Shown here: in pieces, positions 11,250 to 22,959 of the stretch
Layout of the letters: the number at the start of each line of letters is the position of its first letter
Position numbering within the stretch: position 1 is the stretch's first letter
Origin: Gnetum montanum
Lineage: Eukaryota; Streptophyta; Gnetopsida; Gnetales; Gnetaceae
Length of the DNA: 52,140 nucleotides
Direction: 5' to 3'
Assembly: GCA_015680685.1 (NCBI GenBank)
Contig: MNCI01009454.1
Location: 273,022-325,161, forward strand
Notes under the pieces: generated by a model
What the model was told of the DNA's origin: nothing
Databases searched by the model: none
The model's input: only the letters and a program-made list of their open reading frames with translations
Position numbers and translations under genes: made by a program

Positions 11250-14200
11250 TAGAGGCATGGGAAGGTTAATCTAAACTTCACTTATGCAGATTCTTCCTAA
11301 TCTTTGCAAGATTAGGGAGTGAGTAAGGCCTACTCTACACAAGCTTATATTTGTCATCCCCTTCACTTACGATGTTAAAAGGGAGTTCATCCTATAATGT
11401 ATCCCATTGTCTTTCATTGTCATCATTGGATGTCTTGGGTTTTTGCTCTTCATGGCTAGGAGCTTCTTCTTGAAGCTCTACTTCACACCCCTATTCCATT
11501 TTTATGTTGCTGACAACTAAGGTATCTACATTATCATCATGAATGATGATTTCACCTTCTTCATAAAGAAGGTGAATTTCTTAATGGATGGGCAAGGACA
11601 CATTTCGTAACTAAGCCAACCATGAACTTTCCAAGATCAAGTTAAATCCTGGTATCTCTTCCACCACCAAGAAGTGTGCGGTTGTAGGGAATTGTTCTCT
11701 AGCTACAAAATCCAAGGAGATAGACCCCTTGATGTCAACTCTTGATCCATTGAAGGACTTAAGAGCTACAATGGTTGTAGGTTGTACTTGCTCAGTTAAG
11801 CCCAAGCATTCAATGATCGTGCATGGGATGATGTTAGTTGTAGCTCCATCATCAACATGCACTCGATGTATTTTAAATTATCCTATGCATATAGTTATGA
11901 ATAAAGGGGACATAGTCACTTCTCCATTTTATGGATTAACCTCAATTTCACTATCAAAAAATGTTAAGGCTATTGATTTCTTGTTCCCTAGTGATGGAGA
12001 AATCATCACCACATGGATGTCTTCCTCATTAGTAGAAATATCCTCACTAATGGGTATGGAGGTCAACATTTTGACTAGTGCCTCACGATGTGTGATGAAG
12101 GTCATGATTAAATCATACAAGCTTTGGATTATGTTTTTTGGTTTAAGGAATTTCCTAATTTGGTCCATTGCAGTGAGGAAGTTTTGGTCATTGGTCATGG
12201 GCTTGTCAACTTGGTTGTGTTTTACTTCCTCCATGTGTCCCAAAATGAAAACTTCAACTTTAAGCTATGACTATTGTGCCTCTTTTTGTTTGTTTTTGTT
12301 ATGGGCTTTTGTATCCTCCTATGGCTTGTTGGTTGAAGGAGATGAGGAATAGGAGGTCATGGGTATAGCCAAAATGGGAGTGGGCTTCGATGGACGCACT
12401 TCCTTTCATGCCTCCATATGCTTATCTCTCTTGTTGTTAGGCTTTTTCTTATGCTTCCTCCCTTATTTGGCTATAGTTTTTTGGTTGTTAGCTATTGGTT
12501 GTAAGGAAGAGGTAGTAGCATTGGCCACCATAGGGGGTTGTTGTATAGTTGATTAGGCTATGGCTATTTGGGTTGTATTGGGTTGGAAGACCTTGATGAC
12601 AAAAGATTTCCTTAGAGGCATTCGTGATGGTACTCTCATAACAAAGGAAGATCTTGAGCTATGGGAAGTTGAAGAAGCTCTTTCATTGTAGAGGGGTACG
12701 TGAATCATGAATGGTTCTCTTGTACGTCTTTGATTGTCATCAATGTTGAATGTTGAAATAACACAGGGGCTATCATTAGCATTCAATGGATCTTCGTATA
12801 CATGCATCGACTAATTTTATGGTTGAACTAGGTCAAAAGCATCTAAGACCAGTTCTTCCCTATCTATCATCCTTTGCAAGTCATCCTTTAGTACAAGGTA
12901 TAAGTCTATATCATGACCAGACAATTGATGATAATGGCAAAAGTGGTCTAACTTAAAGTATTTAGGAAACTAGGGATCATCCTTCATTGCCCGAGTTGGA
13001 TCTTTGGCTATTTTGCATAGTCGCTCATGTTTCATTTGAGAGGCTTTGTCATTTGTTTATGTTGTATGCATCCATTTCTTAATATTTGGTCTAACAAAAT
13101 GGATGGTTTTAATGATAATGTAGTGTATTTAGACTTGTCCTTACCTTTGAAGTTAGATCTACCTAGTGTCGATGTATTGGTCCTAGTAGTTGATGATTGG
13201 TTATTGCAGTCATTGGTGGGGGCCTTCGATGGGTTGACCTTTGGCCCTTGGTCTATGATCTCGGTTTCCTTGGTTACAATTGCTACAGTAGTGTTGTTTT
13301 GTTTGCTCTTTTCTTTATCTCTTCGAGTGTGTTGGCTTTTATATGATATATAGGCTAGATCATGGCTGACCTCCACGGCATCCTCAATATTTTTAATTTG
13401 TGAGAATGCTTGGCTAAGAGATCGTGGATCAAGGTAGTAGAGTTTGAACTTGATGAAGTCATTAACTACTCCCTTGAATATGTCTCACAAGTGGGCTTCA
13501 ACTATGGGCTTTGGTATTTCATTCAGCAATCCATTCCACCACTAAATAAATTTTTGTACAGGTTGTAAGGACCCCTACTTGACCTTCATTAATTGGTCAA
13601 TCATTTTGTTAAGCTTTAAGTTATACTTGAAGCATTTGATAAACTAGGCTATTAAGTCCTATAAAGAGGATATGGATCCTCTAGGCAATGCACAATACCA
13701 ATCAAGTGCTTTCCCAATCAAAGACATAGGGAAAATCCTCATGATGGTATGAGGCAATGGCTACAAGAGCAAACATTCATATTAAAAGGTAATAAGATGA
13801 GCATTAGGATCACCTTCTTCATTATATTTACTAAATTATGGAATGGGGATACCATGAGGAAGTGTCAAAGGTGGGACTACAGGACTTATGGGATCATCTT
13901 GGTAGAACTCTATAATCTTAACAATTTGTGTGGTAAATTCTTTAAGCCTCTTCAACTCCTCCGTTAGGTCGTGGATCATTTGGAAGGCTTGATCCAAGCC
14001 TTGTAGTGGCCCCATAGGTTGCATGGTTTGTACTTAAGGCATTTGTTGTAAATCTTATGGCCTCATTATGGGTTGAATGACAAAAGGAAAAGGTTGCACT
14101 ATGGTTGTGGCTTGTGGGCTAAACAAAGAAAAAATATGTTTGTGCCAATAATTGAGACACAAAAGGGACAAATGTGGTGTGTGATCCTGTGTTGCTTGGG

Positions 14201-14912
14201 TCTCATGGTGGATCCCATGTAAGTATTCAAAAAAATTTTGATGTAAAAGCCACCATTGATGGTTTTACATATCAAGACTATGTTGCAAATAGCATTGATG
14301 TGTTATAGTTTGTTGTTTGTGGCATTGACTAAGTGTGATTTGTGGCTACAACTGATGTGGGATCTGTCGTAGTAGGGTATGGAGGACTGGAAGATGGTGG
14401 CACCATACCCATGAGAAAACAAAAGCATTAGGGGAAGGTTCTGTGACTTTGGGGATGTTTGTTGAAATAGTTCTCCAAGGATGTTTTCAAGCTTAGATTC
14501 TACCTTAAATTCATCCTCCTCTTCCTATTGTTCCCAAAAGGTAGGCTTGTCATCTTCCTCTTCTACAGCAATCAATTAGGCTATGATGCTAGAATATACA
14601 TCATTAAGAGGAATTTCTTCATACAGGGATGTGATGTACTCTTTCCCACCCCTATGTATGAGCTCAAACTCCCTTTTGGCCTTGGCTTCAATTAGTGGAA
14701 TTAGCATGCCTACCTATATTTTGGCACAAATGAAGTTATAGTGATCTTCATGAATGGCTGCAAAATCAGGACTCTCCCCTATAACTCTCAAAGATCACCT
14801 ACACTCAATGATAGCAAGGTCTTTGGGATCATACACCCTCATGACACGTTGGTTATGATCTTCACCAATGAAGGTGAAGGGTAATTTGGTGGAATTTCAA
14901 AAAGACATTATT
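11250..14912 (-). pseudogene. Tat-clade-like gag-protease (element F), RT lost
   Basis: Read on the minus strand from an ATG at about 14912. An N-terminal region (to about 14480) holds the VMRVYDPKD and DDVYSSIIA-like stretches. Then comes a helical segment (14024-13836) and a gag core (about 13745-13350) with ALDWYC and FKYNLKLNKM phrases. A zinc-binding motif at about 12960-12890 reads FCHYHQLSGHDIDLY, the CxxHxxxxGH form known from Tat-type gag, with the last Cys replaced by Tyr. An aspartic protease at 11862-11610 starts VDDGATTNIIP and ends near LILESSWLA. The sequence stops after protease; no RT is present. The plus strand over 11729-12352 is open for 207 codons but is antisense to this gene. 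It differs clearly from the Athila-like gag of C, D, G and H. Confidence 0.75.
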
Positions 14913-15366
14913 ATAATCCTGAGAATTGCTTAAAATAGGCTATAAATGGTAAAATAGAAGTAAATTCTAGTGAATGGAATTCAAAAAATATTAAAGAAAA
15001 TAAAAATGACAAAAAATGATGTAGTTACTAGAATTAGTAAGTGAGGGATGAGGGGGGTTTACCCCTTTACCAAAAATGGAATATTGGAAATGTTGGCTTC
15101 AAACCTCACCCAAGTTGGCCTTCCAATTGCCTCTATGCTGGGTATGGTAGGGGGGGAAAGAAGGAGGTGAGATAATGAAAATCTCACATCTTCTTACTCC
15201 AACATTGGAGAGAAGAAAAAAAGTTTGAAGGCCAAAATGAAAACTTGGTATTTTCCAAAGATGGTTTTGGCAAACTGTCAACTTTTACCAAGGCTTGCTT
15301 GGTACGGAAACTAATGTTAGTTTAGTGGAAAATAACATAGCAACAAAAATTAAATGGTTATTAAAG

Positions 15367-17340
15367 CTTCCACACTAGCTTTGCTCTAGGAATTAACAAT
15401 ACATGTTGTGAAATTCTAACACCCAAACCACCTCTAGCTTCCATGCTAAGGTTTTTGCTAAGGAGGGTAAAGGCAACATTGGATTCCTTGGGATTTTTAA
15501 CTAGAAAATGGCTTTCAACTTAAAAAAAAAGTACATTTGGTTATAAAATTGGTTTCAAACACCATCAACACTAGCCTCCCAACTACTTCCACACTAGGTA
15601 TGACAAAGGGTAAAAAGAAGGGGGGGTGAGATTATGGGAATCTCACACCTCCTACATCAATGTTCATGGGGAGGGGGGTGGGGGTGGGGAAGACTAAAAG
15701 AAAAAGTCAAAAGTTAGTATTTTTTTCACTAAAATTGGTTTTAGCCAACTGCCAATTTTCTCAGCTTGAAAAGGGGGGGGGAGGGTGGGAAAGCCAACTC
15801 ATGGATAAGTTGAACCACCCACTTTAGAAACTAGAGAATAAAGTTTTGGCAATAAAAGGAAAATAGGGAAAATAGATATCAACATTAGCTTTGAGCTATA
15901 AAATTCATAGCAAGAGCTGTGAAAAGCCAAAACCCAACCACCTACAACTTCCACACTATAGTTTTGTTCATAGGGGGGGAAAGATCAACATTGATTCTTC
16001 AAAAGGTTTTGGCTGCAAAAATCAAGAAAAAGCTTGCATATTGCAATAAAAATAATAGATCTAGTTATAGAATTTAGGCAAAGCCCCTCCTTCTAGCACT
16101 AAGAAAAACTGTTACGACCAAAAACCTTTATCGTTGGAAGAAAACCAAGGATCCTCCATGCAAGTAGTATACCAAGCCCCAATTCCTAGGGCCTCCACAA
16201 GAGAAATGGGATTCAAGGTGCCCTAGCCAGTCCAACAAATCAACCAATGTCTTATGAGATGAAAAACTTTGGAATATAAATAGATTTAAATAATGCACAG
16301 ATAATAAATTTATTTTTGAACAGAAAACTCAAAACTTAAAACTTTATTGAGAAAGAATAAAGAATAAGTTTGAGATATGTGTACAAATGGTGCTTGGATG
16401 AGCAAAAAGGGGGTTCACTTGTGCAGGATTTTAAAGGCCATTGAAGCTTATGTGATCTACTCCATGATCTGGATGCTAAGCTATTCTTAATGCTATCAAA
16501 CCTTCCTTCACTACTGCAACCTCAAATCTACAAGTTGGGTCATAACTGGGGGATGAGAAAAGTAAAAAATTTAGATGCCAAGTTGCTCCACGTTGGGGTT
16601 TGGAGTCCCAGAAGTGTAGTGTTGACATCAAAAATCCACCAAATCTTAAGGCCACAATGTTTCCACACTAGGATTCAAGAAAATGCAAGTATGAAAACTT
16701 GCAAGAGCTCTTAAGTGCTTGAAAATGCCTCAAGTGTGGAATTGTATGTATGCAAATTACTTTATAATACTACCCTTGCTTGGAATTGCTAAACCATGTA
16801 AGTGTTAAATCTTATAAAAAATGCTAAACTTTGTCCAAAATTGCTAAACAAAAAATGCTTAGCTTGCTTAAAATTTTGGAACCTCTAAATGGAGTTGGAG
16901 GCTAGTTTGTATAGGTTCTTTGGGCCATGAATGGGGCTGCAAATTGGCTATGATTTGGTTGCAAATTGGCTATGATTTGGTTGCAAATTGGCTATAAAAT
17001 GGTTGCAAATTTGCTACAAATTTAGGTGAAATGGATGCCCAAATTTGGGGGCTTACCATACATAGTAAGTGCTTCCCCCCATGGCCATTCTGTTTACTAT
17101 AAATAGTAACTGGGGGCACACCTTCCACATTGGAGATGAATCTTCCACACTAAGCTCTCCACCATGCTTATTGAAGTGGCTAGTCAATGTTGAATTGCAT
17201 GACATAATGAATATTTGGTTTTGTGGCTTCCACACTAGGGGATTGAATTTTTCATGCTAGGAATGAAGCTTCCATGCTGGGGGGAAGTTTCCACATTGAG
17301 GGGGGAAAGTTTTCAAAACCCTCATTCTTCCATGCTAGGG
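15367..17340. repeat. Dispersed 13-bp word CTTCCACACTAGG and variants
   Basis: Exact or near copies: 15367-15378, 15438-15451 (CTTCCATGCTAAGG), 15586-15598, 15948-15960, 16660-16672, about 17134-17147, 17227-17239, 17251-17261, 17269-17281 and about 17327-17340. They sit in otherwise unrelated AT-rich sequence, often next to a G-run. Confidence 0.65.
16937..17024. repeat. 22-bp tandem repeat, four units
   Basis: The unit TTGCAAATTGGCTATGATTTGG, written in two halves TTGCAAATTGG and CTATGATTTGG, repeats at 16937, 16959, 16981 and (degenerate) 17003. Confidence 0.85.
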
Positions 17341-17475
17341 GTAGGTGAGATCTACCCTCCTACATGTGTTTCTAGCTTAGAAAAATGTATACCCCTAAAA
17401 AAACCCATCACTTTTTCTTTTTTGGCATTCCAAAAGGCATTTTTGACACTAGCACAAACCACACCCCCCCACCCC

Positions 17476-19548
17476 CCCCACATAAGGATCTAGTCTTTTA
17501 TATGGATACTATTGCCTCGGTGGTGGCATGGCCCATGCTTGTGGCTATTGCCACTACTATTGGTGTTGCTTCTACAATTGAGGGTAAGCTCCACTTGGGT
17601 AGTAAGTTGGCTAGACAAGTTGTCTGAGATTACCTTGAGGGTAAGGTAACCATCTTGGCATATGCTTTTTGACAAATCTTAGGTTGAGTGCATATGTCCC
17701 AAACTCTTTTTAGTGGACCATAACAAGATAACATCCCTTAGGATATTTATACTGACATAGCTTTCATCCTTTCTCGTCTTCTAAACTAGAGTTAGTACAC
17801 TCCTCAATTAAAGAAACTTTTCCTTTCTGCTTATATCCTTCTTGTCCATAGTCTCTTCTCTTCTTCTTATCTTTTCCTTTATTGAGTGCTTGTTCAATTC
17901 TTTCTTCTACGATCTTTAGGGTTGTAGCGAACTTTTCATCCACCAAGTCCTACATATTCTCTACAGTTGTTGCTATATCATAGACATATTTTTGGATGGA
18001 TATATTTTTCTTTTGAATCACATCTTTCAAGGTCTCTTCTTCCTACTTGTCACACATTCATACATCTCATTTTTTGATTGATGGATCTCAATTATACTCT
18101 TCAGCTAATTCTCTCTTTTTCAACTCATCTTCCTATTTTGCCACTTGGTCTATTAACCTTTAATTCTGATGGATGGGCATCTTATATAATCTTCCTTGGA
18201 TGTAGACCCCAAGGATTTCTTTGGTTTTATTCCTTAATCCATTGATTATGTGCCTAAGTTTTTCCCTTTCTGAGAATCCATGCCCTACGCGTCTATGCAA
18301 AAAGAATAGTATCTACCGAGTGTTGCATCAAGGGCTTCGTGTATCCCTTGCTTTCATCCTTGGATTTTCTTTTTGAGATTAGACACTCTTAAATAAGTTT
18401 GATATTTATCATTAAAAATTTTGTGCATATGATGAGTAACTTAGGAAACAACTTGATCTTTTGCTAATTACTTTCAATATTTTGAAGGACACAAGCATCA
18501 TGGAATGCTTAAAGGTGATTTTGTGGATCTATGTTATATCCTCATTCAAATTAAAAAATATTATTCATATCTAGTCATTTTGTGTGACTATCCATCACAT
18601 GCCTAGTGAAAATATACATAGACTCTCTAATTTTTATCATAGGATTCTTCATAGTTGTCGGGTTCGTAAGCTCTATTATAGTGGTAACCCCTCTAATGCT
18701 CATAACACTCTCTATCTTCATGCCTATTTCTATCCCTTCGTCTTTAATAATCATTTTTTTCATCATTAGAATACCTTCTTCCATACTCCTCTCTCTCTCA
18801 TAATCTCTTTTGTCTCTCTCTGTCATGATCTCTCAATCTGTGTTCCTTCCTATTAGACTTCATAGATAACTACAAAGAGGAAGATGAAGTAGTCAAAGAA
18901 TGGTGCTTGGTGATTCTCCTTCTATAACTTCATGATTAATCCTATTTTGATTCTATAAAAGCTCTATGCCTTGAGCTCTATCTAGGTCTAAAGTCTCTTG
19001 TATGTTTACCAAGGTCCTCTACTAGAGTTAACTTTAGCATGATGTCAGCCAGATCTTTCATATGTATTACCAATGTGTGGGAGTGAGATCCATGAGTTTG
19101 ATAAAAAAAATTTAGCTTAGAGCAAAATGCCTTTTATTTCTTTTAAGAAAACTATCTAAGGTATCTTCTTTCCTTTATCATGTTCATGCTAGGCTTTTAT
19201 GATGACATCCCTTCTTACCTAAGCCTTCGTTGGCTAGTATGGCCTTGTCATGTTCTTTGTGACTTGATAGCTCTATTTTTCATGACTTATGTTGGCCTTC
19301 AAAAGGGCTTCTTAAAAGATCAATGGAATGGAACACTCTAGTGGTAGAAATATCTTTCCCTACAAGTCTCTCCATCTAAGTTGTTCATCCTATTGAAGAA
19401 TGAATGTAAAATTAGGATACTATGGATCAATGTGAGCATAAGTAATTCTTGTCTACATTGGTGCACTCCAATCTTCTTCATCATGTGTTCTATCATGATT
19501 TCTTTGAACTTCTTTGGTAGGTGATTTTTCTTTAAGTGTTGAAGCCAT
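17476..19548 (-). pseudogene. Athila-like gag (element H), truncated
   Basis: The minus-strand ATG at 19548 (ATGGCTTC) opens the same gag N-terminus as C, D and G, with recognisable YAHIDP.YPNFTFIL and QQDEQLRW phrases near 19440-19380. Later parts include the Lys-rich stretch before the knuckle (17946-17764) and the Gln/Pro/Tyr-rich tail (17680-17480) ending at YPYK..DP, where the homology stops. Multiple stops and frame changes. No pol follows: the sequence passes into the C-run at 17482-17462 and F's leader. Only 39 bases separate the ATG from inverted LTR ends, so the normal leader and primer site are gone. Confidence 0.7.
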
Positions 19549-19587
19549 GTTATGTGTTTGACACTTAATTGTATGTATATTGATAAA

Positions 19588-19702
19588 TCATGTTTTTCAT
19601 CACTCCAATATCGAGGTGGCCACGATATTAGGTACACGATATTGGGTATGCGATATCATGGCCATCCCAATATCGGAGTGATGAAAAACATGATTTATCA
19701 TA
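19588..19702. repeat. Head-to-head pair of LTR 5' ends forming an inverted repeat
   Basis: The left arm starts TGATAAATCATG at 19588 and reads into the U3 palindromes. The right arm is its reverse complement, ending CATGATTTATCA at 19702. The arms are about 32 bp and nearly perfect; the centre holds CGATATTAGG- and GCGATATC-type words. Both arms match the first bases of LTR A and LTR B. Confidence 0.85.
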
Positions 19703-19785
19703 TCCCCATGACTAATTGAAAACTCATCCTCAAGTACAAAAGAAGAATAACAAGTCTCTTACAAAATATAATAGGGGATGTGGAC

Positions 19786-20043
19786 TTATTTGACTAGCAT
19801 GCATAGTGACATAGAGAAAATAGACAAATACAAAAGTGCCCAAGCATACAATATGATAATGGTGTATAACATTGGGTATTCATGACAATAGGAAAGAACA
19901 CCAATGGATCCAAAGAGCATCCAACCCCTCTTGGAAATAGAAGAATGAGGGAGAGGTAGAAGAGATCCAGCAATCATGAATAATCTCCCATGAGTGATAT
20001 AGTTGCATCCTCCTTGGTGATGATAGTCTAGCTTCCAGTCCAT
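19786..20043 (-). CDS. Short predicted membrane protein in the ORF3 position, copy 1
   Basis: 85 codons, no stops, starting at the ATG at 20043, which follows a TGATTGCAG acceptor-like site by eight bases. A TATA box (CTATAAAT) lies about 40 bases upstream. The N-terminus is polar (MDWKLDYHHQGG). A first hydrophobic stretch (LFMIAGSLLPL, residues about 21-31) is followed by KRGW and a second long hydrophobic segment over the last about 30 residues (YTIIILYAWALLYL). The second copy at 22235-22492 differs at 17 of 85 residues, mostly conservatively, and is also fully open. That suggests constraint, but both may be young. Element D has a large coiled-coil ORF in the same place. Function unknown; an envelope-like role is speculation. 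Confidence 0.45.
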   Translation of the reverse strand: MDWKLDYHHQGGCNYITHGRLFMIAGSLLPLPHSSISKRGWMLFGSIGVLSYCHEYPMLYTIIILYAWALLYLSIFSMSLCMLVK

Positions 20044-20500
20044 GCTTCCCACTGCAATCACAAAAAAAGCAAGGATTAGTATTTATAGTGTGATAAATAA
20101 TGGTTGAGTACCTTGTCTCATCAGTGATTTTATCTAGCTAATTTGTGATTGTGATAGATTGGTTACTTGATGTTTTCAGTGGAAAGACTGATGAATGGGT
20201 TAAATAAGAGAAGTGATCCATACAATTCAAAAAAATCTTAACACAAGGAATACTGGAAAGAGGGTATTCACAACAATAAAAAGATGTTCATTACAAATAG
20301 TTGTGAAGGTGCACACAATTGGATGACATGGATGGGGTAAATAAAAAGAATTTGATTGTAACAATGTCTAAGGGTAAAGAACCTAACTTAACCAAACCAA
20401 AAAATATGCAAGTGGGTCCTTCCCAAAGTAGGCATAGGTCTTTTATGCCCTTGCATAACTTCAAACCAAGGAGTCCATGGACAACATGGATGATTAATGG

Positions 20501-20794
20501 TTATGGAAAGTTAAGTACAAAAATCCAAAAGTAATTGACTGAGAAACTCGACACATAAAACTGGAAATGAGGTGAGATATGAAAAGCATAGATGGATGAC
20601 AGAGAGAGTAGAATGGAGTTCCTAATTATGGTCACATATAGTCCCTTGTGGAATTTATGATTAATTGACTTGGTAGGATCCTTCCTCAATCCAAATCAAA
20701 ACCAACCACATTCAGTGACTTTGCATCGACATTCTAAGGCAAGTCCATCCCCTGAGAAATAAGAATGCTACCATAAAACAACCACCATTCCAAA
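20501..20794 (-). pseudogene. Conserved post-integrase ORF2 homologue, copy 1
   Basis: A 98-codon frame with two stops, both where the element D protein has or could have Trp or Tyr. Alignable with D's 40510-40950 ORF by eye: VVVL near the start, GDG, then CKVTECGWF followed by a TGA where D has Trp (D: CDVTDYGWFW), then INH (D: LNH) and a hydrophobic end. The residues after GWF differ more. Function unknown. Confidence 0.5.
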
Positions 20795-20880
20795 TTGAAG
20801 TGGAGGTAGGAAGTGAGAAAGGGCCTTATTTAGAGGAGACAAGAAAAGTCTCATAACTAGTGCTTGTAGCCCTTTTATTT

Positions 20881-21133
20881 GGGCTAAGGGTTGTGTTTTG
20901 AATTTCCATGTTTTTTTTTAATGGGAACCACACCATGCAAAGACCCATGCATTTTTCACATTTATTTTGTCCAAGGGTTTTGCTTTAAATCCTCTTCTTT
21001 TTTTTTATGGGAACCACACCATGCAAAGAGCCATGCATTTTTCGCATTTATTTTGTCCAAGGGATGTGCTTTGAATCCTCTTTTTCTTTTCTTTTCTTTT
21101 TTTGTGATGAGGATCACACCATGCAACGACTTA
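20881..21133 (-). repeat. Tandem 3'-region module, three copies
   Basis: About 86 bp per unit (third spacing about 100). On the minus strand each unit reads GGATT(C/T)AAAGCA, CCCTTGGACAAAAT, then TGCATGG(G/C)TC and TTTGCATGGTGTGGT. Reverse-complement core copies lie at 20927-20941 and 21013-21027, with a degenerate one at 21114-21127. T-runs separate the units. The same module, not just the word, is in element D at 40324-40540. Confidence 0.8.
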
Positions 21134-21437
21134 TTGGACTTCCTATTATGAAATGACATGAAATGATGAGAAGCTTACAAGAACACTCCTACATATAGGA
21201 AAACAAAAAAAATACAAAGAATACCACATCCCTTTGAAGCTACACCCTATCCAAACCTTTCATCCCTTCCCAATTCTGGAAACTACACAAGTCACCAGTT
21301 TATTAAAGTTGTATTAATGAAGAAGAGACTGCATGCTTCCAAAACAAGAAAAACCATAGAGTATGTGGATGGGTGGATGATGTGGACTCACTGCCTATTA
21401 CATGAAAAGAAACCATGTCCCAGTCCCACTTGTGGAA

Positions 21438-22149
21438 TGCAATTATATGGTTAAGTGTGACTGAGGCATAAGATTTTTATTATTTTGTGTTTTTCTAGAA
21501 TTACTCACCTAGAATAAGAATAAAAGTAAGAGTGATTAACTACTAAGTAAACTATAGTCTAATCTAGCCTAACACAAGTAACCGTTTCCACTTCCCGAAC
21601 ACATCCTGAACTTTGTGCGAACACTACTAGGCTATCAAATGCTAATTGTTTCTAAGCTACCAAGTGTCACACGTATGCTTGAAGGGGTCATGCTTGTGTA
21701 ATTTAATGGCTTGCTTAATTGATCAAAATTCATTGCTACATAAATAACATTAATGTAACTTGTAGGAGATAACAATATGTAAATGCATAAGAAAGAAAAT
21801 CTCAAGTGCTACAAGGAATGGATCAAAGAGCTCGTCTTTATTGCCAAAACAATGGTGTGCTCAGGTACATCAATGCTTGAATAAAGATCCATTTACACTT
21901 AGCCCTCCTGCTACAGGCACTTGGAAAATATTCTAACTTTCAAATGGAAAACTACAAGAGCTTCACTACTGACTACTAAAAACTTACTCCCAACTATCTA
22001 CCTAGGTGTTGTATTTATAGACCCAGGAGTAACCCTATGATATCGAATGTATGATATTGCATCATGGGCCACGATATCGCGTACTCGATATCATGTACCC
22101 AATATCGTGACCACTCCAATATTGAAGTGATGAAAAACATGATTTATCA
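21438..22149 (-). mobile_element. LTR B
   Basis: 712 bp on the minus strand from TGATAAATCATG (22149) to AATTGCA (21438). U3 palindromic words (GATATCG, CGATATCGCG) fill 22036-22136. A TATA box (CTATAAATAC) is at 22011-22020. It is preceded on the minus strand by CATGGGGGTA, the polypurine tract, so it is the 3' LTR of element C. It is followed by a second copy of the 3' region rather than by host DNA. Confidence 0.85.
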
Positions 22150-22234
22150 TACCCCCATGAATGAATGAAAACTTGTCCTCAAGTATAGAAGAAGAGGAAT
22201 AAGTCCTTTACAAAATACAATAGGGATTGTAGAC

Positions 22235-22492
22235 TTATTTGATTAACATGCAGAGTGACACAAAGAAAGCAAACAAATACAAAAGTGCCCAAGCATATAA
22301 TATGACAATGGTGTATAACATTAGGTATTCATGACAATAGGAAAGAACACCAACGAATCCAAGGAGCATCCAACCCCTCTTGGTAATAGAAGAATGAGGG
22401 AGAGGGAGAAGAGATCCAACAATCATGAATAATCTCCCATGAGTGATATGGTTGCATACTCCTTGGTGATGATAGTCCCAATTCCATTCCAT
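22235..22492 (-). CDS. Short predicted membrane protein in the ORF3 position, copy 2
   Basis: 85 codons, no stops, ATG at 22492, again eight bases after an acceptor-like site (GATTACAG). Same layout as copy 1: polar start MEWNWDYHHQG, hydrophobic LFMIVGSLLPL, KRGW, then a C-terminal hydrophobic run ending in SLCMLIK. Substitutions relative to copy 1 are mostly I/V, S/T, D/E or hydrophobic exchanges. The upstream TATA is weaker than in copy 1 (ATAAATAA). Confidence 0.45.
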   Translation of the reverse strand: MEWNWDYHHQGVCNHITHGRLFMIVGSLLPLPHSSITKRGWMLLGFVGVLSYCHEYLMLYTIVILYAWALLYLFAFFVSLCMLIK

Positions 22493-22959
22493 GCTTCCCA
22501 CTGTAATCACAACAAAACCAAGAATTATTATTTATGGTGCAACAGATAATGGTTGAGTACCTTGTCTTGTCGATGATTTTATTTGGCCAGGTTGTGATTG
22601 TGATAGATTGGTTGCTTAATTTTGTTAGTGGAAAGACTAACAAATGGGTTAAATAAAATAAGTGATCCATACAATTCAGAAAAAACTTAACACAAGGAAT
22701 ACTAGAAAGAGGGTATTTACAATAATCAAAAGAGGTTCATTACAAATAGTTATGAAGGTGTGTACAATTGGATGACATGGATAGGGTAAATAAAAAAAAT
22801 TGATTGTAACAATGTCTAAGGGTAAAGAACTTAACTTAACCAAACTAAAAGATATGCAAGTGGGTTCTCCCTAAAGTAGGCACAGGCCTTTTATGCCCTT
22901 ACATAACATCAAACCAAGGAATCCATGGGAACCATGGATGATTAATGGTTATATAAAGT

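Larger units (their letters stand above)
14913..17475. other. Non-coding leader/LTR region upstream of element F gag
   Basis: There is no gene I can support. It lies 5' of F's gag on the minus strand and is rich in G-runs (15140-15150, 15665-15690, 15771-15790) and in a repeated CTTCCACACTAGG-like word. It should contain F's 5' LTR and primer site, but I could not place their ends. The right border with the gag of H is near a C-run at 17462-17482. Confidence 0.45.
19703..21437 (-). mobile_element. Element 3' region, copy 1 (dup1)
   Basis: A direct duplicate of 22150-23793. Read on the minus strand it starts next to LTR B and ends at a polypurine-like CATGGGGA followed by the LTR start at 19702. 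It contains, in order, the TTTGCATGGTGTGGT module, the ORF2 homologue, an internal TATA box (20081-20088) with a splice acceptor, and a short membrane ORF. Element D has the same order. It lacks a primer site, so it is not a normal 5' leader. Confidence 0.75.

Noticed and set aside
11729-12352. Plus-strand open frame of 207 codons
   Set aside because: It is antisense to the protease and gag of element F, whose minus-strand reading has recognisable motifs; the plus reading has none.
13027-13353. Plus-strand hydrophobic frame of 108 codons
   Set aside because: Antisense of a Lys/Asn/Thr-rich part of element F gag.
17385-17627. Plus-strand frame of 80 codons around the C-run
   Set aside because: Spans the junction between F's leader and the gag of H and is antisense to the latter.
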